The position numbers were made by a program, and so were the translations under genes. A DNA stretch of 64,000 nt. Origin: Bacteroidota bacterium (GTDB lineage Bacteria > Bacteroidota > Bacteroidia > Bacteroidales > F082). The notes beneath the pieces were generated by a model, which had not been told where the DNA came from, did no database searches, and saw only the letters and a list, made by a program, of their open reading frames with translations. The DNA lies in contig JAERTD010000038.1 of the NCBI GenBank assembly GCA_016845175.1, positions 1-64,000 on the forward strand. Reading direction: 5' to 3'. This document shows, one piece after another, positions 8,602 to 16,619 of the stretch (within the stretch, counting starts at the first letter, position 1; the number at the start of each line of letters is the position of its first letter).

Positions 8602-9792
8602 ATGAATACCATAGACAATTTTGATTTTAACGGAAAGAGAGTGATCGTTAGGGTAGATTTCAATGTGCCTTTAAACGAGCAAATGGAAATTACAGACGAC
8701 ACAAGAATTCAGGCTGCCATACCCAGCATTAAGAAAATACTTCAGGGTGGAGGTGCTATAATTCTTATGTCTCATTTGGGTCGTCCGAAAACAGGACCGG
8801 AGGATCGTTTTTCCCTTAAACATGTGATGGGTCACCTGTCTGATTTGTTGGGTGTTCAGGTTCAATTTGCAAAGGATTGTATTGGTGAAGAAGCCCGTCA
8901 GAAATCTGCTGATTTAAAATCCGGAGAGGTGTTGCTATTGGAAAACCTTCGCTTTTATAAGGAAGAAACCAAAGGGGATGTGGATTTTGCAGAAAAATTG
9001 GCAGGTTTGGCCGATGTATATATAAATGATGCTTTTGGGACGGCTCACCGTGCCCATGCCTCCACAGCCATTATTGCTCAGTTCTTTCCCGTTGCCAAGA
9101 TGTTTGGTTACATCATGGAAAACGAGATTAAAAACATCAAAAAAGTGGTGCAAGAGGGGAAAAAACCTGTGACTGCCGTTTTGGGAGGAGCCAAGGTTTC
9201 CGGGAAAATTGAAATCATCAACCACCTCATCGACAAAGTGGATAATATCATCATTGGTGGTGGTATGATGTTTACTTTTATAAAAGCCCTGGGCGGTGAT
9301 GTTGGAAGTTCTTTGGTAGAAGAAGATCTGATTGACACAGCCAAAGCAGCCATGCAAAAGGCAGAGGAATTGAATGTCTGTTTCCATATTCCCACTGATG
9401 CGGTTATTGCCGACAAATTTGACAACGAAGCCAATAAGAAGTTCTGCAATGCCCATGAAATACCTGAAGGATGGATGGGACTGGATATAGGCCCTGAAAC
9501 AGGTCAGGTTTTCAAAGACCTCATCGAACATTCATCGACCATTTTATGGAATGGTCCCATGGGTGTTTTTGAAATGAGCGCCTTTGAAGCCGGCACCCAT
9601 GAGGTGGCTGAAACCATTGCTCATGCCACTGCCAATGGTGCCTTTTCACTCATTGGTGGAGGGGATTCTGTAGCAGCCATTAACAAATACAAACTGAAAG
9701 ATCAGGTGAGTTATGTTTCTACCGGTGGTGGAGCCATGCTCGAGTTTATTGAAGGAAAAGTCCTTCCTGGAGTAGCTGCAATTGAAGGCTAG
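8602..9792 (+). CDS. pgk: Phosphoglycerate kinase
   Basis: Glycolytic enzyme transferring phosphate from 1,3-bisphosphoglycerate to ADP in the cytosol. The 396 residues are full length. Signature elements in order are [79 protein letters not shown] and the nucleotide loop [11 protein letters not shown]. The gene stands alone with its own promoter. Its stop codon overlaps the stop of the convergent cvpA-like gene by four bases, leaving no room for a terminator between them. Confidence 0.98.
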   Translation: MNTIDNFDFNGKRVIVRVDFNVPLNEQMEITDDTRIQAAIPSIKKILQGGGAIILMSHLGRPKTGPEDRFSLKHVMGHLSDLLGVQVQFAKDCIGEEARQKSADLKSGEVLLLENLRFYKEETKGDVDFAEKLAGLADVYINDAFGTAHRAHASTAIIAQFFPVAKMFGYIMENEIKNIKKVVQEGKKPVTAVLGGAKVSGKIEIINHLIDKVDNIIIGGGMMFTFIKALGGDVGSSLVEEDLIDTAKAAMQKAEELNVCFHIPTDAVIADKFDNEANKKFCNAHEIPEGWMGLDIGPETGQVFKDLIEHSSTILWNGPMGVFEMSAFEAGTHEVAETIAHATANGAFSLIGGGDSVAAINKYKLKDQVSYVSTGGGAMLEFIEGKVLPGVAAIEG

Positions 9793-10328
9793 TAAATTTC
9801 GTTGATCAACTCTTCTTTATCGGGGATATCAAAATCGATATGATCCAAATTCAATCTTGAATACAAAGTGGGGGCTATGCTTTCAATGGGTTCATAGAAC
9901 ATGGATTTCTGCCTGGCCTCCGGATTGATTAGGTTTTGTCCGCTATCAACATAATTAATAACAAAAATTAAAATGCTGAGCAGTAAGGCTCCCTTTAACA
10001 CACCAAAGGCGGCTCCTGCCAGTTTATTAAGCAGTCCCAGCAGCAGGATATCCACAAATTTCTGTACTATTTTCCCTGTGGTTATCACTAGAAATATCAC
10101 CACTATAAATGTCATGATAAAAGCCAGAACCGATACATATTTCTCTTCCAGGGTGAATAAATAATTGAGCATTTCTGCCGCAAAATCTGAAAAATAAAAG
10201 GCAAAGTACAAGCCAAGCACCAAAGCTGCCAGGGAGGCCACCTCTATGATAAGTCCTTTTTTATAGCCCTGATACCCAAAAAACAGAAGAGGTATCAACA
10301 ATATTAAATCAAGGATATTTACACTCAT
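9789..10328 (-). CDS. CvpA family membrane protein
   Basis: Inner-membrane protein of 179 residues with four predicted transmembrane helices (about 5-25, 28-48, 64-86 and 105-127). The N-terminal [22 protein letters not shown] and the central [23 protein letters not shown] pattern are typical of the CvpA/colicin V production family. CvpA proteins are linked to envelope stress and biofilm traits, but their molecular function is unsettled. Spacing of 98 bp from the upstream mlaF gene on the same strand could allow shared transcription. The end overlaps pgk tail to tail. Confidence 0.88.
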   Translation of the reverse strand: MSVNILDLILLIPLLFFGYQGYKKGLIIEVASLAALVLGLYFAFYFSDFAAEMLNYLFTLEEKYVSVLAFIMTFIVVIFLVITTGKIVQKFVDILLLGLLNKLAGAAFGVLKGALLLSILIFVINYVDSGQNLINPEARQKSMFYEPIESIAPTLYSRLNLDHIDFDIPDKEELINEIY

Positions 10329-10426
10329 AACTTAGGGTATTTTATTTTCAATAACTTAGGGCTACTAATGTAAGATTAAATTGCGAATGTGAATGTCATA
10401 CCAAAGGTACGACAAGCGGTAACATA

Positions 10427-11170
10427 CTATTTAAGGCGTCTTGTAAGTTCCGTAGAAAATACGAATTCGTTTAATTCAGGATTATCAGACGTAAGTATTT
10501 CCTGATGGTCACCCTCCCACCATAGTTCACCTTTATGGATAAAGGCAATCTTCTGACCGATTTGCAGTACCGAATTCATATCGTGGGTATTGATAACCGT
10601 GGTCATTTGGAATTTTTCAGTCAATTCAGAAATCAGATCATCTATACGTTCTGCTGTTTTGGGGTCCAGTCCGCTATTGGGCTCATCACAAAACAAATAC
10701 TTAGGGTTCATGGCAATGGCTCGGGCAATAGCCACACGTTTAATCATCCCTCCGCTAAGCTCTGCAGGATACTTTTTATTGGCATTGTCGAGGTTCACAT
10801 GTGATAGCACATCATTTACCCTTTGCAGTTTTTCTTCAATACTTTGTTTAGTAAACATATTCAGTGGAAACATAATATTCTCTTCCACTGTAAAAGAATC
10901 GAATAGGGCTCCACCCTGGAACAACACCCCCATTTCCTTACGGGTATTTTTCTTTTTCTTTTCATTCAGTCCCGAAAAATTCCGGCCATCAAAATTAACC
11001 ACGCCTTTATCAATTTCGATAAGTCCGATACAGCATTTCATTAAAACTGTTTTTCCGGAGCCGCTTTGACCAATGATCAGGTTGGTTTTTCCTTTATCGA
11101 AAGTGGTGGAAATGTTCTTAAGAACAGCCTGCCCGCCGAATGACTTTGATATGTTTTCTACTTCGATCAT
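10427..11170 (-). CDS. ABC transporter ATP-binding protein, MlaF-like
   Basis: Cytoplasmic ATPase of a lipid (phospholipid) transporter of the Mla/MCE class, 247 residues. It shows Walker A (GQSGSGKT, about 34-41), the signature LSGGMIKRVAIARAIA, Walker B (YLFCDEPNSGLDP) and the switch His in INTHDM. The MIKRV variant after LSGG and NSGLDP after Walker B are typical of MlaF. It overlaps the MlaE-like permease by 4 bp, so the pair is translationally coupled. No MlaD/MCE substrate-binding gene is attached, unlike the usual operon; the gene after it is cvpA-like. Confidence 0.93.
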   Translation of the reverse strand: MIEVENISKSFGGQAVLKNISTTFDKGKTNLIIGQSGSGKTVLMKCCIGLIEIDKGVVNFDGRNFSGLNEKKKKNTRKEMGVLFQGGALFDSFTVEENIMFPLNMFTKQSIEEKLQRVNDVLSHVNLDNANKKYPAELSGGMIKRVAIARAIAMNPKYLFCDEPNSGLDPKTAERIDDLISELTEKFQMTTVINTHDMNSVLQIGQKIAFIHKGELWWEGDHQEILTSDNPELNEFVFSTELTRRLK

Positions 11171-11907
11171 GTCAGGAGCATTTGTGTGAGAATTAAGTCG
11201 AAAACGATCACCAAAATGCTACTGGCCACCACTGCCTGGGTACTTGAGCGACCCACAGCTACCGAACCACCATCAACCGTATAGCCTTTAAATCCTGCCA
11301 CGGATGCAATTATGAAGGCAAATACAACGGATTTAATGAGGGAATAATAAATATCAAAAGGAACCCACCAGGCTTGGAGGCCATCAATAAAGTCGGTTAC
11401 CGTGACGGAACCCGTAATATAAACGGCCAGCAATCCACCAGAAAGTCCAATGGCAATTGAAAAGACCACCAGCACAGGGAAATACAACATGGCGGCGGTT
11501 ATCTTCGGAAGAATCAGATAGTTGGCAGGGTTTATACCCATTACCTTCAAGGCATCAATTTGTTCGGTTACCCTTTTGGTTCCAATTTCAGAGGCAATGC
11601 TGGAGCCAACTTTTCCAGCCAGTATTAAACTCATAATGGTGGGCGAAAGTTCCAGCACCATCATTTGTTTGGTCGTATAGCCAACCAGATACAAAGGCAC
11701 CAGAGGGTTATCAATATTATAAGCCATTTGCATAGCAATAATAGCACCCATAAACAAGGAAATGAAAGAAACTATACCAATGGAATCTACCCCAAGGGCA
11801 TAAAAATCAATAAACAACTGACGCCTGAATACCCAACCCTTATCAGGCCTTTTGAAGGTTTGCCGCATCAGCATTACATAATCTCCTGCTTCTCCCAAGA
11901 GTCCCAT
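11167..11907 (-). CDS. ABC transporter permease, MlaE family
   Basis: Inner-membrane permease partner of the downstream ATPase. I start it at the ATG at 11907 (246 residues) because family members begin about a dozen residues before the conserved Y-x(2)-LM-x(3)-F-x(2)-P element; the longer frame starts at a GTG and adds ten residues. Family marks include FMGAIIAMQMAYN, LELSPTIMSLILAGKVGSSI, ASEIGTKRVTEQIDALKVMG (a strongly conserved cytoplasmic loop) and five to six hydrophobic helices. Together with the ATPase it would move lipid between the membranes; the direction and the MCE partner are unknown. Confidence 0.92.
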   Translation of the reverse strand: MGLLGEAGDYVMLMRQTFKRPDKGWVFRRQLFIDFYALGVDSIGIVSFISLFMGAIIAMQMAYNIDNPLVPLYLVGYTTKQMMVLELSPTIMSLILAGKVGSSIASEIGTKRVTEQIDALKVMGINPANYLILPKITAAMLYFPVLVVFSIAIGLSGGLLAVYITGSVTVTDFIDGLQAWWVPFDIYYSLIKSVVFAFIIASVAGFKGYTVDGGSVAVGRSSTQAVVASSILVIVFDLILTQMLLT

Positions 11908-12053
11908 AGCTTGTGTGTTGTTGGAGCCAGCTTTCACACCGACGTTAACATGGCTAATTTACATAAAAAGATATCTTCGCAGCTTACAACATTGTGATAA
12001 AATAGCCGTTCCTGTAGATAACGTAATTTTATCGAAAAAATTTGGTCGGACCT

Positions 12054-12281
12054 ATGAAAGCCTCGAATTTACTCTTCATTGTGTGCCTGGCAACTGCTTT
12101 TTTGCTGGCAGCTTGTAGCACCTCCCGAAAAGGCTACCACCCTAAAAAACGGAAGAAGAGGGATTGTGATTGCTCCGACTGGAGTTATGTTCCCAAACAT
12201 CAGGACACTACCCTGGCTTTGACATTCTCTAAGGCTATGATCAATAAAACGACCGGAGCTAAATCCAGCCCACTATCATAA
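12054..12281 (+). CDS. Small lipoprotein of unknown function
   Basis: A 75-residue protein starting at the ATG at 12054. It has a clear lipoprotein signal peptide ending in the lipobox LLAAC, so the mature N-terminus would be an acylated Cys about 20 residues in. The mature part is short and basic (GYHPKKRKKR) followed by DCDCSDWSYVP. The Cys pair and basic patch look deliberate, and similar short lipoproteins occur in Bacteroidota, but I cannot assign a function. It stands between the divergent mlaE operon and the SprT-like gene. Confidence 0.65.
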   Translation: MKASNLLFIVCLATAFLLAACSTSRKGYHPKKRKKRDCDCSDWSYVPKHQDTTLALTFSKAMINKTTGAKSSPLS

Positions 12282-12331
12282 AACAATACAGGGCTCAACC
12301 ACCGAAATCTGCTTGCAAGTCGACTCTCTAA

Positions 12332-12358
12332 TTGGTCTTTCATTTTGAGTTATTTTTG
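12332..12358 (+). promoter_or_regulatory. Promoter of the SprT-like gene
   Basis: TTG, a 16-bp spacer, then TATTTTTG (exact TAnnTTTG). The -7 box ends only six bases before the ATG at 12365, which would give a leaderless or nearly leaderless transcript. Confidence 0.5.
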
Positions 12359-12364
12359 CTCCTC

Positions 12365-12991
12365 ATGCAACACAAAAACATACTACAAACCTATTTGCCG
12401 GATGCATCAGTTGATGTGGTTTTCGACTGGATTCGCCGCTACAACATACACCTGAAAATCAGCAAAGGACGCAAAACAAAATTAGGCGATTACCGTCCTC
12501 CCATTCGACACAGCCACCACCGCATCAGCATCAATCACGACCTAAACCCGTATGCTTTTCTAATCACCTTTGTGCATGAGCTGGCTCATTTAAAGGTGTT
12601 TGAGGCTTATGGAACAGGTGTTTCTCCACACGGCAGGCAATGGAAAACCATTTACCGGGAGCTGATGCTTCCCCTCCTTGATATGGATATTTTCCCAGAA
12701 GATTTAAGTCATGCATTGCATCATAGTATTGTCAATGCCAAAGCAGCCAGCGGAAGCGACCTCCAATTGACACGTATCCTTAACCAATATGATGAGGTGG
12801 ATTCACAAAAAACAAGACTTGAAGATTTGGCTGAGGCAGCCATATTCCGCATACAAAATGGTCGCATTTTTCGAAAAGGAGAAAAACAGCGTACCCGATA
12901 CAAATGCATGAATCTTACAAACAAGAAATGGTATTTGTTTCACCCCCTCACACCAGTAATCGAAGAATTAACAGAACACACAGGCAAATAA
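12365..12991 (+). CDS. SprT-like zinc metallopeptidase domain protein
   Basis: A 208-residue cytosolic protein with a SprT-like fold. The zinc motif HELAH (about 71-75, in TFVHELAHLKVF) is followed by HGRQWKTIYREL, where the His is the expected third ligand as in the SprT/Spartan family. The C-terminal part (YKCMNLTNKKWYLFHPL) takes the place of the SprT zinc ribbon but lacks its Cys set. Starting at 12365 removes an 11-residue hydrophobic extension encoded over the promoter. Substrate is unknown; relatives of Spartan cut DNA-protein crosslinks, but that cannot be transferred safely. Confidence 0.85.
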   Translation: MQHKNILQTYLPDASVDVVFDWIRRYNIHLKISKGRKTKLGDYRPPIRHSHHRISINHDLNPYAFLITFVHELAHLKVFEAYGTGVSPHGRQWKTIYRELMLPLLDMDIFPEDLSHALHHSIVNAKAASGSDLQLTRILNQYDEVDSQKTRLEDLAEAAIFRIQNGRIFRKGEKQRTRYKCMNLTNKKWYLFHPLTPVIEELTEHTGK

Positions 12992-13063
12992 ACAAGGGCA
13001 AAACACAAGAATACCTGAATATTACAATCTTGGGATAAACCACTTAAAAACCAACTAGTTTAT

Positions 13064-13071
13064 TATTTTTG
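13064..13071 (+). promoter_or_regulatory. Candidate -7 element of manC promoter
   Basis: TATTTTTG, an exact TAnnTTTG box 20 bp before the manC ATG. No clear TTG element at the usual spacing was seen. It could drive manC and the closely following S46 peptidase gene. Confidence 0.45.
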
Positions 13072-13091
13072 TCCCACCTAAAACTATCAAA

Positions 13092-14189
13092 ATGGAAAAT
13101 CTCAATAACAATTACTGCGTGATCATGGCAGGTGGTGTCGGAACCCGGTTCTGGCCCATGAGCAAAACCTCCAAACCCAAGCAATTTATAGATGTTCTGG
13201 GCATGGGGAAAACACTGATCAGAATGACTTTTGAACGCTTTGCAAACATCTGTCCTCCTGAAAATGTGTATGTGGTAACCAGTGATATTTATCGGGATTT
13301 GGTACTGGAACAATTACCTGAATTAACCGACAACCAGGTGTTGTGTGAGCCAGCCAGGCGCAACACGGCTCCCTGCGTAGCTTATGCCAATTACAAGATC
13401 AAAGAGGAAAACCCCGATGCAGTGGTGGTGGTAGCTCCTTCCGACCATATCATTCTCAAGGAAGAAGAGTTTGTAGACAATGTGAAAACAGCCATGGCCG
13501 CAGCTCGTGAAAACGATTGGTTGCTCACCCTGGGTATCAAACCCAGCCGTCCAGATACAGGATATGGATATATTCAGTTTGTCGACGAATCCATCTACAA
13601 AGCCGATGACAGCCTGAAAAAAGTGAAAACTTTTACAGAAAAACCCACCCTGGATATTGCCAAGTCTTTTTTGGCAAGTGGTGATTTCCTCTGGAATTCA
13701 GGTATTTTCATCTGGTCTCTCAAAAGTATTATGTCAGCCTTTTCAACCTATCTGGAAGAAGTAGATATGCTATTTAAGAAGGGCGAAGGCATTTATAATA
13801 CTGCAGGGGAAGCTGATTTTATTGATAAAACCTATGCCGTTTGTAAAAACATTTCCCTTGACTACGGCATTATGGAAAAAGCTAAAAATGTATATGTACT
13901 GGGTGTGGATTTCGGGTGGTCCGATTTGGGAACCTGGGGCAGCTTATATACCATTCGTGAAAAGGATGAGCAGGCCAATACCGTCGTAGGAAACAATGTC
14001 ATGCTCTATGATACAAGCAACTGTATTGTCAATATTCCTGATGAAAAACTGGTGGTGCTTCAGGGACTGGATGACTATATCGTGGTTGAAGAAGACAACA
14101 CCCTGTTGGTCTGTCGTAAAATTGATGAACAACAAATCCGACAATTTGTGACCGACGTGAAAGTGGAAAAAGGAGAAAAATTTGTATAA
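13092..14189 (+). CDS. manC: Mannose-1-phosphate guanylyltransferase
   Basis: Cytosolic enzyme making GDP-mannose from mannose 1-phosphate and GTP, for surface polysaccharide, LPS and glycan synthesis. The 365 residues correspond to the single-domain form, without the C-terminal phosphomannose isomerase part found in long ManC proteins. The pyrophosphorylase signature MAGGVGTRFWPMSKTSKPKQF is at about 13-32. VVVAPSDHII, FTEKP, FLWNSGIFIWS and DFGWSDLGTW follow in family order. The S46 peptidase gene begins 17 bp downstream, so the two may share a transcript even though no functional link is known. Confidence 0.95.
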   Translation: MENLNNNYCVIMAGGVGTRFWPMSKTSKPKQFIDVLGMGKTLIRMTFERFANICPPENVYVVTSDIYRDLVLEQLPELTDNQVLCEPARRNTAPCVAYANYKIKEENPDAVVVVAPSDHIILKEEEFVDNVKTAMAAARENDWLLTLGIKPSRPDTGYGYIQFVDESIYKADDSLKKVKTFTEKPTLDIAKSFLASGDFLWNSGIFIWSLKSIMSAFSTYLEEVDMLFKKGEGIYNTAGEADFIDKTYAVCKNISLDYGIMEKAKNVYVLGVDFGWSDLGTWGSLYTIREKDEQANTVVGNNVMLYDTSNCIVNIPDEKLVVLQGLDDYIVVEEDNTLLVCRKIDEQQIRQFVTDVKVEKGEKFV

Positions 14190-14206
14190 CATTCAATTAT
14201 AAAAAA

Positions 14207-16426
14207 ATGAGAAAATTATTAGTAGTATTCCTTGTATTTGTGCTAGGATCATCAGCCAGCCTTAAGGCAGATGAAGGCATGTGGTTGCCCATGTTGATTG
14301 AGAAGAATATTGTTGAAATGCATGAGATGGGTTTGAAATTAAGCCCAAAGGATATTTATAATGTAAACCAGGCCAGCCTGAAAGATGCCATCGTAATTTT
14401 TGGACGTGGTTGTACAGGTGAACTTATTTCGCCTGAAGGTCTGTTACTCACCAACCACCATTGTGGCTATGGTTCCATTCAAAAACTAAGTACAGATGCT
14501 CATAACTATCTGGATGATGGTTTCTGGGCCATGTCGAAAGAAGAGGAACTACCTGTAAAAGGACTGACTGTCAGATCTCTGGTGGAAATGAAAGATGTGA
14601 CCAAATTGATGATGGGCGGGACTTCTGAAGTAAAAACCGAGGCCGACCGTCAGGCCCGTATTCAAGGCAATATCGATAAGAAAATGGCCGACTTGAAAAA
14701 GAAGGGCATACATGCAGTGATTGAATCTTTTTTCGGAGCCAATGAATATTATATGTTCATATACGAAGTGTATAATGATGTGCGTCTGGTAGGTGCACCA
14801 CCGGAGAGTATTGGAAAATATGGTGCCGATACCGACAACTGGATGTGGCCCCGTCATACCGGTGATTTTTCCATGTTTAGGGTATACACAGGCCCTGACG
14901 GAAAACCCGCTGCCTATTCTGAAGAGAACATTCCCATGAAACCCAAGCATTTTCTACCCATCTCAATTGCGGGCGTAGAAAAAGATGATTTCTCCATGAT
15001 TATGGGATATCCGGGAAGCACTGACCGTTATTTGTCATCTTATGGCGTGGATCTTGCGGTTCGTGAATCCAATATGACCATCGTGAAAATCCGTGAAGAA
15101 AAACTTCGCATCATGAAAGAAGGCATGGATGCTGATGAGTCTGTCCGCCTGAAATATGCCTCAAAATATGCTCGTACAGCCAATTACTGGAAGTACTTCA
15201 TTGGTCAGACCAAGGGATTGAAACGCCTGAAGGTAAAAGAGAAAAAACAAGCTGAAGAGGAGGCTTTCAGAAAATGGCTTAAGCCAAACAAGCCAGCCAG
15301 AGATAAGTATGGTACAGCACTTACTCATATTGAAAATGCTTACGAAGTATTGGGTGCATACAACCTGGCCAAATGGTATAACCGTGAGGCGGTTCTAAGA
15401 GGATCCGAAATCCTGGGCTACGCCGGTCGTTTCACCCGACTGATGGATAGTCTTAATGAAAAGAACACCAAAGATGCGTCCATAGATGCTATGGTGGCCA
15501 AACTTCAAAAGGGCGTTGATGCTCACTTCAAGGATTACAATCAAAGCATCGACCGAAACTTATTGGCCTCCATGCTGGCCATGTTTCATGAAGCTGTTCC
15601 TTTAGACCAGCAACCAGCTTTTTTACTGGAACTGGCCAACAAAAACAATGGAGATTTCAATGAATATGCCGATATGGTTTTCGATAAATCAATCTTCAGA
15701 GATGCAGCTAGCATTAATGCCTTTTTAGAAAATCCTAGCGCCAAGAAAATCAGCAAAGATCATGCATTTAAAGCTTATACCGCTTTCATCAAAAAATACA
15801 AATCACTTAATGCCAATACTAAAGATGCCACAGCAGAGCTTAAACTTGGTAACAGATTGTATATAGCCGGTCTCAGAGATATGAATAAGGATAAAAACTA
15901 CTATCCCGATGCCAACTTCACCATGAGACTGACCTATGGCACCACCCAGGATTATTACCCATCAGATGCAGTACATTATAATTACTATACCACCATGAAG
16001 GGTATTATGCAAAAGGAAGATCCCAACAATTGGGAATTCCAGGTTCCGGCCAAATTGAAGGAACTTTATGAGGCTAAGGATTTTGGTCCTTATGGCGAAG
16101 ACGGAGTAATGAAAGTTTGCTTCCTTACCAACCACGATATTACCGGCGGAAATTCAGGAAGTCCGGTGATCAACGGACATGGAGAATTGGTAGGCCTTGC
16201 CTTTGATGGCAACTGGGAAGCCATGAGCGGAGACATTGCCTTCGAGCCCAATATTCAAAGAACCATTAATGTGGACATTCGCTATGTTTTGTTCATCGTT
16301 GATAAATTCGCTGGTGCTACCAACCTCATCGATGAGATGACCATCGTGACCGAAAAGCATAAGGATAAACCAGCAGTTGAAAAAAAAGAAGTGAGTACTG
16401 AAATTGAAGTTGAAGTAGAGCAATAA
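14207..16426 (+). CDS. S46 family dipeptidyl-peptidase, DPP7 type
   Basis: Exported serine peptidase that releases dipeptides from peptide N-termini in the periplasm, serving growth on protein. It has 739 residues, with a signal peptide (MRKLLVVFLVFVLGSSASLKA) and a chymotrypsin-like double barrel split by a helical cap. The catalytic His85 lies in TNHHCGYG and the catalytic Ser650 in TGGNSGSPV. The residue 18 after the Ser is Gly (AFDGNWE). In the family Gly here marks DPP7 (hydrophobic P1) and Arg marks DPP11 (Asp/Glu P1), so I call DPP7. There is no T9SS domain. A strong terminator follows. Confidence 0.93.
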   Translation: MRKLLVVFLVFVLGSSASLKADEGMWLPMLIEKNIVEMHEMGLKLSPKDIYNVNQASLKDAIVIFGRGCTGELISPEGLLLTNHHCGYGSIQKLSTDAHNYLDDGFWAMSKEEELPVKGLTVRSLVEMKDVTKLMMGGTSEVKTEADRQARIQGNIDKKMADLKKKGIHAVIESFFGANEYYMFIYEVYNDVRLVGAPPESIGKYGADTDNWMWPRHTGDFSMFRVYTGPDGKPAAYSEENIPMKPKHFLPISIAGVEKDDFSMIMGYPGSTDRYLSSYGVDLAVRESNMTIVKIREEKLRIMKEGMDADESVRLKYASKYARTANYWKYFIGQTKGLKRLKVKEKKQAEEEAFRKWLKPNKPARDKYGTALTHIENAYEVLGAYNLAKWYNREAVLRGSEILGYAGRFTRLMDSLNEKNTKDASIDAMVAKLQKGVDAHFKDYNQSIDRNLLASMLAMFHEAVPLDQQPAFLLELANKNNGDFNEYADMVFDKSIFRDAASINAFLENPSAKKISKDHAFKAYTAFIKKYKSLNANTKDATAELKLGNRLYIAGLRDMNKDKNYYPDANFTMRLTYGTTQDYYPSDAVHYNYYTTMKGIMQKEDPNNWEFQVPAKLKELYEAKDFGPYGEDGVMKVCFLTNHDITGGNSGSPVINGHGELVGLAFDGNWEAMSGDIAFEPNIQRTINVDIRYVLFIVDKFAGATNLIDEMTIVTEKHKDKPAVEKKEVSTEIEVEVEQ

Positions 16427-16445
16427 AACTCACTAATACCCTTTC

Positions 16446-16477
16446 AAAAAGCCGAAGCATGCTTCGGCTTTTTTTTG
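16446..16477 (+). terminator. Rho-independent terminator after the S46 peptidase
   Basis: AGCCGAAGC and GCTTCGGCT pair around a 2-base centre and are followed by about eight T. A run of A on the other side makes it potentially bidirectional. Confidence 0.9.
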
Positions 16478-16619
16478 CTCGTTAGTTAGCATGAAGGCAA
16501 AAAAATTTCCTAAAAAGGGAAATACAACTACTGGCCTAAGAACATATTTGTTTGATTATGAATAATTTATTATTTTGGTCTTTGTTTTGTGACCATGTTT
16601 TTTTGATAATACCACTACC

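Noticed and set aside
8935..9531. 198-codon open frame on the minus strand inside pgk
   Set aside because: Antisense shadow of a highly conserved gene; no domain or signal that I recognise.
11908..11937. GTG start for the MlaE-like permease
   Set aside because: The ATG at 11907 matches the length before the conserved N-terminal element; the GTG adds unsupported residues.
12042..12053. Start four codons earlier for the small lipoprotein
   Set aside because: The ATG at 12054 gives a standard lipoprotein signal (MKASNLLFIVCL); the extra MVGP is unlikely.
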